A stretch of 64,000 bases of DNA from Hyparrhenia diplandra (GCA_015847255.1 JADLZK010005545.1:1-64000); one strand, 5' to 3'. Numbered from the stretch's first letter, positions 46,300 through 58,282 are shown. Notes: a model not told the origin generated them from the sequence alone. Translations and numbers: made by a program.

Positions 46300-49020
46300 C
46301 AATCCATTATTATTAATATATTTATTACATCCAGCAACGTATACATTGTATTATCACAGCCTATACAGAACTCCACTTAAATCAATTGTCAAATACAAAA
46401 TGAGCATATGCCATCGCATTTCAATAATAACAAAATGTTATTTTATTAACAAGTATTCCTATATAAAGCACAAGCACGATTCTTCCATCTCTTCAACAAG
46501 CACATGTAGCCAACATAATACCTTCATGGGTTTTCCTGAAATTAGAACAAAAACAAAAGTTAAGACTACATGTATATCAGCACCTCACATAAAACCGATC
46601 AAATATTCTGATTAGACAAGTGAATAAATAGTAATTATGATTACTTATTTTAGTATGCACTCAAACTCCAAAACCTGTAGGAATGGTGTGTATTCCAGAA
46701 TCAAATGTATGCATCAATCAGTAGAAAATAAAAGCTGATAATGTTAGTGCTTCCTACAGACTAAGCCTGGCAAATAAAAAGCTGATACACAAAACTGCTT
46801 CCTTGAGAAAGAATATTGAGTACTAAAATAGATGTAACTAGATTAAGCATGAGCAGCAATATCAAGAGGGGTCAGGTCAAATTAATGCGAACTGAATCTT
46901 AGTATTTGGTTTAGCTGTGTAATATAGAAACTACTAATTGAATGCTATAAGTGTGGAATGAAAATCGATAATGGTTGTTTACAACTCCAATTGTAATTAA
47001 TACAGATAATGGCACACACAGTTCAGCACTCAGTACAATTAACCTTGTCCTGAATTCGGTTTAAACTACAGTAGATTGCCATAAGACCACACTGCAGAAA
47101 AGAAACAAACACAATCTGCTCCACCATCAGGGCAAGTCTAAAGGTGCAATGTACATGGGAGCTATTCCAAAAGACAGCCAGACCTGCAGGTCAAAAAAAA
47201 AAAAAAAATAGAGCAGGCTACGTTGGACACTTCCACCTCTTGCTCCTTAACATTCAGCTTTCAAAATTTAGCACTGCTATATAAATAAGGTAGGACAAGC
47301 CCTAGCAGCAACCAGTTGTAATTGTCCTGAGAATTCTGTTCTAATGTGGGATAGCACACCGAATTTGTTTTTGCAGCTCACCCATATGTTATGGATATGC
47401 AAACAACGGTAGTTCATTCATATATTAGTATTATTAGTATAGTAAGCCTAGTAAATAATTTTTAACTCTTATCAGGAGCCAATATAAATGGAGAACAGAG
47501 GACAACACATCAGTACTAATGCAGAGTCAGGGACTAGAGTATGTAACATACCTAAGTATGTGACATCCGTTCAGTTCAGTTCTTCATGATACCCAACAGG
47601 TAAATGTATTAAGTATCAGAATCCTTATCCACCGTAGCATCCTGTTGCTTTATTGCCCCCCTTCTAGATCCTGAAAGGAACAAAATATCATAGTTATTAT
47701 GCCATTTACTAAACGTGTATCAGCACTTAAATAATGCAGCCACCTACTGCTTCAGATCATAGTATTGGCACCCTTCTCCATATCCGCGCTGGAATTTAGA
47801 GCAGCAGATCAGCTCCTTAGTTCCTTGTAGTAGTAGATTAGCAGATCACACAACACATTGTTTCACTGGACAAAAATCAAACTTATTCATTAGACAAGTT
47901 CAGAGGGTGCTGAAAACAGAGTGGCAACTGAAAGTAGAATATACACTCCAGACCAAATTTCTTGTAGTGAAATACCATTAGTATTTACTTGAAAATATTA
48001 TAATAATAACACTCTACTTAAATTTCGCATTCACAATCACACGATTCTTTTAACAAGCCCCTATCCAGGATAGTTTAAATCTTGTAACAGATGGAACATG
48101 CTTATACTAAAAAAAGATGCATTTGAATCTCAGGCATATACACTTGTGGTTAATATCTACTTTTCAAGTGTATGGACATACTACTTTTTTGGTTGACAAC
48201 ATGACGTACTACTTGAACTACTTTTTCAACTGAACTGAGCAATGTCCCATCCACATGCATGTAACTCAAACAGACTGACACAAGGTCCTAGCCAGACAAG
48301 TACATGGGAGCCTATATGACTAGATTTTCAGAAACAACAGGTGCATATCTCACAAATTCATAGCAAGCTCCTAAGCACCTGCAGCTAATCCGGATTCATA
48401 GGAGCTTACCATGACCCTGCTATTATTGAAAACAAAAAGCAATGGAAAAGGAGGAGAGACACTTCACCGAACACAACAGGAAACATGCTGCCTGCCTCGG
48501 CTGACGCCTGCCGGCCGAGAGGGGGAGAGAGGGCAGCGCAGCTGCACATAATTGCAATCGAAGCTAGCTGCCTCCGCTGAAGCCTGCCGGCCGCACCACC
48601 TAATCGCCGCGCTCGTTTACCCACCAGCCCGATGGCCGCCGTCACGCCGTCGCTGCAGTCGGACCCGTCGCTGTAGAAGAGGCACCCGGCCCCGTCCGCC
48701 GCCGCCGCCGCCCCCAACTTCACCGTCAATACTAGGTCCCGGTCTTGGCCTCTTCGGCGCTTTTCAGCTCTTCCCTCGCGGCATGGTCAGAGTGGATGCG
48801 GTCGGGGCCGAAGGCGATTGACTGGAGCTGCGGTGACGGGATGGTGGACTTGCGGTGGCGTGATGGAGGAATTTGGGGTGCGGTGGTGGAGCTGCGGCGG
48901 TGGCTTCGACGCCGAGATCTGGGGAGCGGTGGCTGCGGCGTCAGGGTTGGGGGAATTTGGAGCTGCCTGGCTGGGACGGTGCGGGCAGTGATGAGGCCGA
49001 ATATATACTGCAGGGCAATA
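46300..49020 (-). pseudogene. Possible split host gene or captured gene fragment, unidentified
   Basis: On the minus strand a TATA-like 'tatatattc' (about 49011) precedes a GC-rich exon-like block (about 48990-48621). In it a frame reads 'GPDRIHSDHAAREELKSAEE' and, after a one-base shift, 'VKLGAAAAADGAGCLFYSD'. A good splice donor 'gtaaac' follows at 48620-48615. AT-rich sequence downstream has short pieces with acceptor and donor signals, such as 47092-47045 ('CGLMAIYCSLNRIQDK') and 47667-47605 (ending 'KQQDATVDKDSDT' then a stop). It may be a real gene, a pseudogene or a fragment carried by the CACTA element beginning at 45777. I do not recognise the product. Confidence 0.35.
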
Positions 49021-49109
49021 TTACCAAATCAGCCTTTTGCAAGAGGAGGTGTTGTTCAATTGGGCAGGGCAAAACGGTAATTGCATGTGCCAAATCTGAG
49101 TCGAGAAGG

Positions 49110-49168
49110 CCGAGCGCTGTGCGAAATTTTCAGGATTCGCGCTCACTATTTTAGAATCCCGCGCTCGG
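49110..49168. repeat. Inverted repeat, nested
   Basis: 'ccgagcgc' (49110-49117) pairs with 'gcgctcgg' (49161-49168); inside, 'gcgaa' and 'ttcgc' also pair. It sits at the AT/GC boundary upstream of the minus-strand exon-like block. Confidence 0.7.
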
Positions 49169-49224
49169 AAGGACACCTGCTATTTCAGGTCTTTGTTAAT
49201 TTTTTTAACTATGAAACCAGCTAA

Positions 49225-49620
49225 AAAATCATTTTTTTTTAACACCATAAGGCAAGCTTTATTGATTATATAATGTTACATCACGTGCAACTGCACCTAA
49301 AATAAAAACCGGGGTTTCATCAACCCTGTGTACATGAAGTATTTGAAATAAAAAGTTTGCCTAGCTAGTTCATGAGCCACCATGTTTACTTCCCGGTCAA
49401 TATGTATAATAGAAGGATCAGCAAAGTCTTGCCACATATCTCTGCACTCATCATAAATTGCTGCCGCTGCAGTGACCGAGAAACCTCCATCCTGCATCGT
49501 TGCTGCTACTTCGATACAGTCAGTTTGAAATTCTATCTTGCTCGCGCCAATACTCTGAGCCAGGAGTATCCCATCCCTCAATGCCCAGACTTCTGCCATA
49601 TGAGCTAACAAAATCATTTT
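49225..49620 (-). mobile_element. 5'-truncated LINE with TSD 'aaaatcatttt'
   Basis: On the minus strand the insert (49609-49236) encodes the C-terminal RNase H-like domain of a plant LINE ('AEVWALRDGILLAQSIGASK', 'FQTDC', 'IHIDREVNMVAHELAR') and ends in a short poly-A (49240-49236). The 11-bp duplication 'aaaatcatttt' flanks it at 49225-49235 and 49610-49620. Only about 375 bp remain. The domain (RVT_3 type) would remove template RNA during copying. It has no other LINE parts and is inactive. Confidence 0.9.
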
Positions 49621-49974
49621 ACAATATGGATTTACAAGGGTTCTGTGCGGACAGTGATAACCGACCCGTGATAAGTCAAGTGCTTCCTTAATCTCACTGC
49701 TATACTTTTTTTAGATAAAATCTCATTGTAATATTAGTAATATAAATAAAATAAATGATTTTTTAAACATGATTTTTTTTAAAATGGCACCTTCGAGCCG
49801 GGTTTTCGAGGCCCTGGCTGGTTTTAAATCAAAAAATCATTAAATATGAGTTTTGTAGAGCTCCTCAAGATCTACATTTGGTATTAGAGTCAACTTTTCA
49901 GTTTTCGAACTTTTTGACGCCTCGAAATTTGAATTTTGAATTTTTTTTCGCTCGGAGTTCACATGAAATTTGAC
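49621..49974. other. No gene seen
   Basis: AT-rich; a stretch at 49840-49950 resembles the ~146-bp module ('ctcaagatctac', 'gaactttttgacgcctc', 'aaatttgaattttgaa'). Confidence 0.4.
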
Positions 49975-50120
49975 ACGGTAGCTGAAATTTGGCACCGTAC
50001 ATCCAAACTATATAATTAGTTATTTCGTTTTTACCTATATTTGATGCTTAGGCAAAAAGATTTGATGTGATGGAAAATTGCAAAGTTTGGAGATCCAAAC
50101 CTTGGATCTAAACACAGCCT
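49975..50120. mobile_element. MITE fragment, grass family
   Basis: 'aaactatataattagttatt', 'atatttgatgctta', 'tttgatgtgatgg' and 'taaacacagcc' are in the order of the right half of a common grass MITE. Confidence 0.6.
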
Positions 50121-50285
50121 TTACCAGCTTTACCGTGCTCGATCACAAGTATGAAGCATGGACGACAACAACAAGGGGGCCTAGAAAGACGTGTGTGGTG
50201 GAGCCAAGAATCTACTATAAATCTACACCGTTCTTCTGCATGCAGTCACCAAGCAACCGATGCATCGGACCTCGTGAAATATTTT

Positions 50286-50500
50286 GGCTTCGCCATCGTA
50301 GTATTTTTTTCTTTTGTATTTGGCAATTATTGTCCCACCATGGACTAACTAGGCTCAAAAGATTTGTCTTACACTTTTCAGCCAAACTATGTAATTAGTT
50401 TTTTGTTTACCTAAATTCAATGCTCCATGCATACGTTATGAAATTCGATGTGGTGGGTACTTGTAGCACTTTTCGAAGTTCACTTTTCGTGAACTGCGGG
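50286..50500. mobile_element. MITE fragment, same family, longer
   Basis: It contains 'tatttggcaattattgtcc', 'ggactaactaggctcaaaag', 'aaactatgtaattagtttt', 'tcaatgctccatgcatacg' and 'aaattcgatgtggtggg', in the usual order. Ends are not clear. Confidence 0.65.
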
Positions 50501-51293
50501 GCCAAGTTGTCGTCTCCTCGGTAGTGGTGGTGTGGCACATGTAAGAGGGCGAGGGAGGATGCAAGAAATTCATCCTGCCGCCGCGCCGTGTACACCGCCA
50601 AGAAATTCGCCCGCCGCCGCGCCATAAGCCCACCAGAGTCGAATCGAGGAGCAGCGCCGACGGACGGCGCCGAATCGAAGCTCCATGGCCGCACGACCAG
50701 CTCCTCCATGCCGCAAGGGAACATTGGTTGCATCCGCGCCGGGGGTCCGCGCGCCCGGGGACTAGCATGGAGAAGACGGCGGTAACGTAACCCCGACGGA
50801 GAAAAAAGGGGTTCGCTCCGTCCGCCCGATTTCAGCGGACGGAGCGAACCTGCATCTAGGGGCGAATATTCGGCCTCCCGAAGTTGGCTCCGTCCCCTGC
50901 AGCACCCCAACCAAACACCCCCAAAAGGGTTGGCTCCGTCCGGGTTGGACTTATTCCACCAACCAAACAGATGGTACTACTAGTTTCTGAGATAGGTTTA
51001 TGGTTACGAGTTCTTCATAATGGTCCTAGTAATTCATACCGTACAAAAGGTGTCATTTTCACTTTGTAACAAGTCAAATGTTCCATAGCCTTGCTGGCTG
51101 GCATCATTGCTGCCACGCTCTTTACCACGGCTCTCACCGGCCTAGGCATTGCCCCATGACCGGATCTACCTGCCATGCCTCAGTCGTTCTCGTCGGCAGG
51201 TGACGCATACCACATCGAGCATTTGAGTGTCGAGCATGGAGGACGGGAAGGGAAAATAGGGGATTGTGTGGAGTCCAGCAAACATTAGATATG
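50501..51293. other. GC-rich, MITE-like region; no gene supported
   Basis: Frames are open because of GC content only. 'ccaaccaaacaccccc' (about 50908) and 'accaaccaaacag' (about 50960) resemble MITE ends. Confidence 0.4.
50810..50850. repeat. Perfect 15-bp palindrome with 11-nt loop
   Basis: 'ggttcgctccgtccg' (50810-50824) and its exact complement (50836-50850). It could be the fold-back core of a MITE. Confidence 0.9.
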
Positions 51294-54162
51294 TCTAACT
51301 AGTTCTATTATAAAATTACATTTTAAAAGTAATCTATAACTCCTATATAGGAGCTCCCGGGAGTTCTCGGGCATCTGATTGGTCCGTGCCTCTCGTAATC
51401 GAAACATAGCACTTCCAGTAGCGTTCGGGCACGGCCTTATCCCCGTCCACACCGGCGCCGGCTTAGCGGCCCTTTCCAATTCCACGGCAATCTATTCCTG
51501 AGCTCCCGCATTCGTTCCCCGCAAAGAAAAAATATCCCGACCTTCCGCCACCGGATCCACTTCCTACCGCGTCCCCCCATGCGCCTCCACTTCACCTTCC
51601 ACAAACCGACGTTCCTGGAGTGCTCATAGCGGCGGAAGAGGGCCGTCTCCACCCCGTCTCTCCCGGCCCCTCACTTTGTCATCTCTTCCCTCGAGCCTCC
51701 CGCTCCGCCGACGCCAGCGCCGCCCGCCCGCATGGCCTAGAAAAGCGCCGCCGCCCGCCTGGGTCGGTCTCGCTGCCGCCCTCTTCTCCCGGGCCAAGAG
51801 CCGCCGCCTCAGCGTCGCCTGCCTGGTGAGAGGGAAGGGCCCCCGAAGTGGAGGGGGAAGAGGAGGGGGAGGTGGTGGTGGAGGAGGCGAGGCACATGAG
51901 GATGAGGCTGGCCCGCCCCGGCGTGGCGCTCCCGCATGGCGCCCCGACGCGGCAGCAGCAGCAAGACCCAGCCCTGGCCCCAGCCGGCTGCACGGTGCAA
52001 CGGCGCACCCTCCCCACCCCCATCCGCCGCGGCTGGCGGCAGCTCGGGACCAGCCTCCTCCTCGGCACCGGCCTCTCCCAGGACCCAACATGTACGCCCG
52101 CCCCTTTTTCTTCTCTATACACAGATTCGATTCCATTTTTTTAAAAAAAATTAAATAAAATAAAATTCGTCCATGCCTCCCGACATCGTCTACACCTTAT
52201 GCGTCAAATGTTTTCTTCGGATCCGTTTTTGTCTGCGTTTATAGTTCCTCAGATTTGATGTGAATACAGGTATGCTCTGACATTTTCCCTTTTTTTTCCC
52301 ACAGTTGTAGGTACGGACGTGAGTGCATATGCAGTTTGATGTGGATGTGTGAATGTCGATTCTATTTTCATCAGGTGGAATGCTGGAAACTATACTAAAA
52401 AGGGGGTCATGGAGTGCTGTACTAAAGGGTTTGACTGAACCAAATTATTATTCTTTCCTTTGTTTGCTGCTACCGTTTGCTCCCTGTATTTGTGGTTGTA
52501 GAGTTACAGTCATGCTTTCAGATGAAGACATGAAGCCAGATTGATGGAACTGGGACCTACCATCCATATGTATACAAGGTTAGTTTTTTTCCCATATTAG
52601 ATATCTAGCCTCGAAAAAAAAAAAATACTCTCCGTAACTGAAATAGTTTGCTTATGTACCCAATAGCTCTGACTGATTGTCAATTATTTCTGTCAAAATT
52701 TTCCCTAATTCTATAGTTGTTGCTGAATCTCAGACTGTGAACCTAACTACACCCTTCGTCAAATTGATGTCCATACCAAGGGTTATTCAAGATTCAAATG
52801 ATCTCACTGAGACCTGCCAACTGTCATCAATATCAATTCAGTATTCTCATCCTAGGCAAGTATACCCACTGCATAATATTTTTATTCTTTAACATCTGCC
52901 AACAATTGATAATTATGAAGCCTTTTTAGATAACTGTTTATGTTGTGCAATCCACAGCGGCACAGTGGCGACTGCTTTCTCCGTAGGTGATGACTTCATT
53001 TTTGAGGTCCTTTAGCTTCAACGATGACATGCAACGCCTCTCTGCCCGGTGACGGTGCCTTCCATCTCGATGGCCAGATTCCCACCCGGTGGCGTGGGGC
53101 GGATTGGGTTGTGCGAAGCAGCAGCGTGGGGCTGAGGAGAAGGCAGATGGCATTGAAGTGTACTTTTGGACGGAAGAATGAATTTACGTTTCAGAAATTG
53201 TACCAATCCTTCAGGCAAGACACATCGTGTACCTGTGAAAAATTCTACATAGCACATTGCAATATGTGAACGTACGCTACTGCCTGACTTTGTCAAATTG
53301 TTCAAACTTTTTTAAAAGGAACATGTTGTTCCTTTATTTCCTTCCATATATTGGATTGATGCAGCATGCTAAGATCAGTGTATCAAACACCATAAAGAGT
53401 CAAGGCCATAGCTTACCATACACATACGTCAGTCACTCATGTAAATTTACATATATTATACAGTATGAATTTGTTCATATAGCGAGTGGAAAGATCACAC
53501 TAGGACATACAATTATGTTTATCGATTTTTAATCTTACATAAAACTAAACTAATTGCTACACTTTCCAATAATCTTCCTTATAAATGTTCGTACCAAAAT
53601 CTATGGAATCACACTTAAATATTTCCACACTACATTCTCTTAAAATTGTCTCACAGGCAAAGCGAAGGTTAGACCTTAACCAAGAGGCTCCAGTTGATCC
53701 TCAAGGAAAACAGCAAAAGACACATTGAGAGGTACTTAATAATTTATTAGAATCAGCAAAGCACGAAATAATCAATAAAAATAAATATCTGATATCTATA
53801 CTGTACTCGCTACTAATACATTTAACTATTGCAGGTTGCTCTCAACATCAGGCATGACGAACGAACCAGGAGGAATTATGTCAGCTGCCAAGGACTCAGT
53901 CAAATAAACAATTATGAGCCCTTCTTTAAAAATGCCGCACCATACATTGTCCGATCTTAATAATTTTTGGGTTATACTCGGTACGTAACCTTCAAGACGT
54001 TGGTCTTAAAAATAGCTGTGTAGACTCAATACATCGTTATTTCAACTATCTGTAATAAGCTCATATATCCCTATCATGCGCACATGATATCATGAAAATT
54101 TCCCTTATGATCATTACATTTTTTCTTAATTCCCACAAAGAACGCGGGTGGGATTCCCCTAG
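51294..54162 (+). mobile_element. Non-autonomous Helitron with exon-like cargo
   Basis: The 5' end 'TCTAACTAGTTCTATTATAA' resembles grass Helitron starts, and the 3' end is 'cccCTAG' followed by T. A 6-bp stem (54131-54136 / 54148-54153) lies just before the CTAG, as the class requires. No Rep/helicase frame is visible. The cargo includes a GC-rich exon-like block (51640-52090) with a donor-like 'ctggtgagagg' at about 51820, and AT-rich exon/intron-like DNA downstream. The base before the 5' end is g rather than the expected A, so that boundary is less sure. Confidence 0.7.
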
Positions 54163-54172
54163 TTTAATGATA

Positions 54173-54206
54173 CTAGTAGCAATGCACGTGCGACACACGC
54201 ATGTGC
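54173..54206 (-). mobile_element. 3' end of a second Helitron, opposite strand
   Basis: On the minus strand the sequence ends 'gctaCTAG' followed by T. A 9-bp stem with a 5-nt loop (54184-54192 / 54198-54206, one G:T pair) lies about 7 bp inside. The element should extend to the right; its 5' end was not found. It begins only 10 bp from the end of the previous Helitron. Confidence 0.6.
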
Positions 54207-54657
54207 TTATAATTATTGACAGTGTGATGTCATAAATTATTTTAGAGTGTTTGAATTAAATAATACTAAGACAGGTTGTATCAAACTTATTCTCCTTCGA
54301 GAAACATGTATTCTTACTCGATGGATAGGGTTTAAAATAATTTTTGATTGATCATTAAGACAAATAGAATTGTCTTTGTAAATAGAGGTTAGATATTACC
54401 TAAACATAGATTAGACAAATTGATATCTTCTCATAGATGTAATCTTTTGTTGTCTTTTTACTGTCACATACTAACATAATGTTAAATTTCAGTGAATTCA
54501 AAACTTTTCTTCATAACTAATGTAAAATTTTAAGCTTTACTCACATGGAGCGGTGAATTACTTTGTCCATGATTTATCCCTGATAAGGTGCAGATCAATG
54601 GCGGTCTCCTGTAATTATTGGTTACTGAGAACTCTTACTCTCCTTGCTAATTTATTT
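54207..54657. other. Presumed Helitron interior, no gene seen
   Basis: AT-rich; no supported frame. Confidence 0.4.
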
Positions 54658-54662
54658 CCTAT

Positions 54663-55177
54663 TGTCACGCCCCAAAGGATGGGGCCCTAGATGGCCGGCA
54701 CAAGGGGCCCACGCCGCATGGTGGCGCCCAGGGTTTCGCAGCGCAAGACGCCGCCGCCCTCTTTCGCTGCCCACGACTTCTTCGACAATTAAAGTAAGAG
54801 TCGGATTAGGATTATCCTTAGGACTTTTGGTGTGTAGGAGATATTCCAACTCTATAAGAAAATCTCCTATTAGGAAATAAATAAGATTGCTTGTAAAAAG
54901 GTATTCCAATCTATAAGGAAACCTTTAGAAATTGCTTGAGTTACAAGCCCCATAGGAGGGCCATATAAATAGGGAGGATGTAATCTCTTTGGGGGCAAGC
55001 AATAAAGAAATATTTTCCCTTCTCTCTACGCCCCTCTTTGCCGCCCCCTCCCTCCCGGCCCAGCGGCGCCGCATGCCCCAAGCGGCCACCACGCCGCCCG
55101 CCGCCAAAGCGCGCGCGCCCGCGGCGCGCGTTGGCGGGTCGCCCCCGCGCTCCCCTCAACAGCGGCGGCATGGCGGA
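54663..55177 (+). repeat. 5' LTR of the short Ty3/gypsy element
   Basis: TATA box 'atataaat' at 54963-54970. The AT-rich middle is almost identical to the 3' LTR; the GC-rich ends differ by many indels. Confidence 0.88.
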
Positions 55178-55186
55178 TGGTATCAG
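55178..55186 (+). other. Primer-binding site, initiator tRNA-Met
   Basis: 'tggtatcag' directly follows the LTR. Confidence 0.75.
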
Positions 55187-55200
55187 GAGGCCGCCCGATC

Positions 55201-56390
55201 CACCCACCACCATGGGCGCCCGATTGAAGAAGGCTGGCGGCCGACCTCGCCAAGCGATTCAACACCATCACCCCCGCCTCGACACGCTTGCCGATCAAGT
55301 CTCCATCCTCTGCGGAACCGATCCGGCGGAGATGCGCATAAGCGCAAGGTTCTCCTCGACACGGAGAAGGACATGAAGTCCGTCATGGGGCGTCATGGCG
55401 CCCAGCTTCCTCAAGGCCTACAAGGATGGCGCCAAGACCGCCCGTCGAACCACGGTGGCGGCCCGAGTTGGACACGGCTGACCACCATGCTAGGGTGCAG
55501 CGCTAGCACCGGGCCGGGCGCCCGCCAAGGCGGCGCACGTTGCCTGCCCCCCCCCTCCGCATCACTTTCTCTCGGGACTCGCCCGGTCTCGCACAAAGCG
55601 TCCTTCCCGACGCACGACTGGCAAGGTTGATCCCCTCCCCGTCTCAACCGGGCCGTGAGCAATTCTTTAGAGGGCAATGCACGAGACACCCGAGCAAGTC
55701 TGCTACACCTCTTACCATCTCAAAGGAGGAGCACAGGAGTGGTACATGCGCCTGTCCCCAGAGAAGGCGGTGACAGATTGGGCATGCTTCGCCCAAGCGT
55801 CAACGAAGCGCCGCCCAGCAACCCGGCAAGACCGGCTGGCGAACGCATTGCTTCACAAGACCAGCACCGTCGTCGGCAGTACACGGGGTAGTTCCCGGCG
55901 CACGTGGCACGCGCCGGGCACCTCGGCGATTAGCGGCAAGTCAACAGCTACACGGCGGGACTCGGTGAGCCACCAAGACCGACGCCGAGTCTGCGAGATC
56001 CCTAGGGACATGGAGAGGCGGCCATGTCACCGCTGGGGCGTTTAACGCCGCCTCACCATACTCTACAACTCCGGCAAGGCGACACAGCAATGGGAGCGGG
56101 GCCCGCGCCGCTTCGCACTACCCGCGGCGCCGGTAGCACCGACACCGCCAACGTCAACGACATCGACCCGGCCGTTCAAGCGGCTAACACCGGAGGAGAT
56201 GACCGAACGAAGCAAGGCAGGCCTGTGCTTCAACTGTGACGAGCCCTTCTCACGGGGCCACAAGTGCAAGCACCTCTTTGACATCACCGTCTTCAACGAC
56301 TACGATGACGACAAGGACGCACCAACCGGGGCGGCACCGCCTCGGACAGCGCCCGACCTCGGGGTCCTCATCGGGATCCCAACTCCCGGT
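55201..56390 (+). pseudogene. Gag with chromovirus-type zinc knuckle, broken frames
   Basis: Several frames must be combined. A gag core phrase 'LKGGAQEWYMRL' lies at about 55720-55755, followed by a glutamine/arginine-rich part. The zinc knuckle 'LCFNCDEPFSRGHKC' (about 56222-56266) has the CX2C...GHKC form of plant chromovirus gags. After it an acidic stretch and a protease-like remnant around 56390-56510 are suggested by 'VISGTASRS' and 'ALHNYIDP', where a D-S-G-A-T-H-N-F-I type phrase is expected. The frames break in GC-rich runs. Gag would package the RNA of this or helper elements. Confidence 0.6.
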
Positions 56391-56519
56391 ACATGGTGTC
56401 CACTCTCTCTACCTCGTCGGAGTGATTTCAGGCACGGCGTCAAGATCGCCGTCGATTTCGGGCGCCTTGCACAACTACATCGACCCTCGCGTGGTGGCCC
56501 TGGCGGGAGGCTAGACACG

Positions 56520-57786
56520 GCCGGTCGCGGGTGGCGATCGCCCCATTTGGAACCCGGTAGCTACCCGACATGCCGGTGGCCACCTACAACGTCGCGATCC
56601 CCATCGGCGCCGACACCTTCGACATCGACACCCACGTCGCACGCCGGGCGACATTGACATCATCCTTGGCATGCCCCCCGGCTAGCAAGCACGGGAAGGG
56701 TGACTTGGGACTTCGCTTCCAACGAGCCGCAGCGATGCACTACCGCGAAGGGTAGGCCAAGACGTTCATGCTGGCGCCCCCCACTGGGGCGACACGGGAG
56801 CGCCAAAGGCCCGGCCCACCGAGGTCTAGCCTCTTCATAGGCATCCACGACATCGCCGGCTCCAAGACTCGGCAAGCGCCCAAGACACGCTAGCGCCTTG
56901 GACCCTACGACACATCCACCGGCGTCTTAAAGACAGCTCCGACCGAGCGACATTGGAGGAGCAGCATCTGCGGCGGATAGCCTCGACGTCACCACAGGCG
57001 CGCAGCCCGGCCTATCTGGCCGGAGGATGGCTTCCTCCTCTTCGGCGGCCGCTTCTACCTTTCCGGCCTCCTCCACCACTACTACAGGACCTGCTGGGCG
57101 CCCGTCGGGGAGGGGTTCGTCGGAACGAACTACCTCACTGCACGGGCGCCCTATCACGGCGCCACACACAACCGCCACACCAAAGGCGATCCTCCTCGGC
57201 GGGATGTAGCCACGGCGCCAACATGTGGGAGCGCCGCGTCGTCTTCCTCGACAACTTGGACCTGCGGTTCCTCACCGTCGACAACGTCTACATCAACTAC
57301 GATGCGGAACGAGAGACACATCAACTCTCTCCCCGCATGTTCGACATCGGCTCCCTCATATGCGGTACAATGTGAACCTAGCTGCCACTCCTCCGACGCG
57401 TCGCGGCGTCACCATATGGCGTCTCATGCCCCTCTACATCACGCCTCCACCCCATGACCGCTTCATGTTCCCGGAGAGACCCTCGTGGCGTGCTCCATCC
57501 GTATCTCGAGGCCGGGATCCCAAGGGAACTTCTGCTGGCCGCCCGCCGCCGCACAACCCACACCGCAAGGGCACGCGGTGCACCAAGACATCTACCACGG
57601 CTACATCGGCAACCTCCACTACCCGTGGAGTTCGCACCGTCCGCACTGTAGAGAAAATATGATCATCAACAACCCGGTGCATGGAAAGTTGGTTTTGCGT
57701 GTGGAACTCATCATGCCGCACCCCTGCATCTTCCTCCGTGTGTCACGGAATGGACTTTCATCCAAAGGCGAGGACGCGCCGGTCGG
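56520..57786 (+). other. GC-rich interior, pol missing; possible captured sequence
   Basis: No RT, integrase or RNase H motif is found in any plus frame. One frame reads 'RRVVFLDNLDLRFLTVDNVY' (about 57230-57290) and another 'HQDIYHGYIGNLHYPWSS' (about 57576-57630). I do not recognise either. They may be decayed pol or foreign sequence. Confidence 0.35.
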
Positions 57787-57797
57787 AGAAGGGGAGA
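57787..57797 (+). other. Polypurine tract
   Basis: 'agaaggggaga' directly precedes the 3' LTR. Confidence 0.7.
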
Positions 57798-58282
57798 TGT
57801 CACGCCCAAAGGATGGGGCCCGGGGATGGCCGCCCAAGGGGCCCATGCCCGGCGAGGGGGTCCACGGCTTTCGCGACGCAGCGCCGCCCGCCCTCCCGCT
57901 GCCCGTGACTTCTTCCGGCAATTAAAGTAAGAGTCGGATTAGATTATCCTTAGGACTTTTGGTGTGCAGGAGATATTCCAACTCTATAAGGAAATCTCCT
58001 ATTAGGAAATAAATAAGATTGCTTGTAAAAGGTATTCCAATCTATAAGGAAACATTTAGAGATTGCTTGAGTTACAAGTCTTATAGGAGGGCCATATAAA
58101 TAGGGAGGATGTAATCTCTTTGGGGGCAAGCAATAAAGAAATATTTTCCCTTCTCTCTCTCGCCCTACCGCCGCCGCCCCCTCTCCCTCCTCGACGCGCT
58201 GCCGCCCGCTATGGGAACGCCAAGGCGCCCACCCGGCGCGTCGGCCGGGTGTCGCCGCGCTCCCCTCAACGCGGCTGTGATA
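57798..58282 (+). repeat. 3' LTR of the short Ty3/gypsy element
   Basis: TATA box at about 58093; followed by TSD 'cctat'. Confidence 0.87.

Noticed and set aside
47959..47969. 'ttcttgtagtg' as the right end of the CACTA starting at 45777
   Set aside because: The flanking triplets differ ('tcc' left, 'aaa' right) and no 'gtgacgg'-type subterminal words precede it.
51676..52158. GC-rich frames on both strands as protein genes
   Set aside because: Overlapping frames are open on both strands because GC content is high; low-complexity Gly/Pro/Arg products with no recognisable domain.
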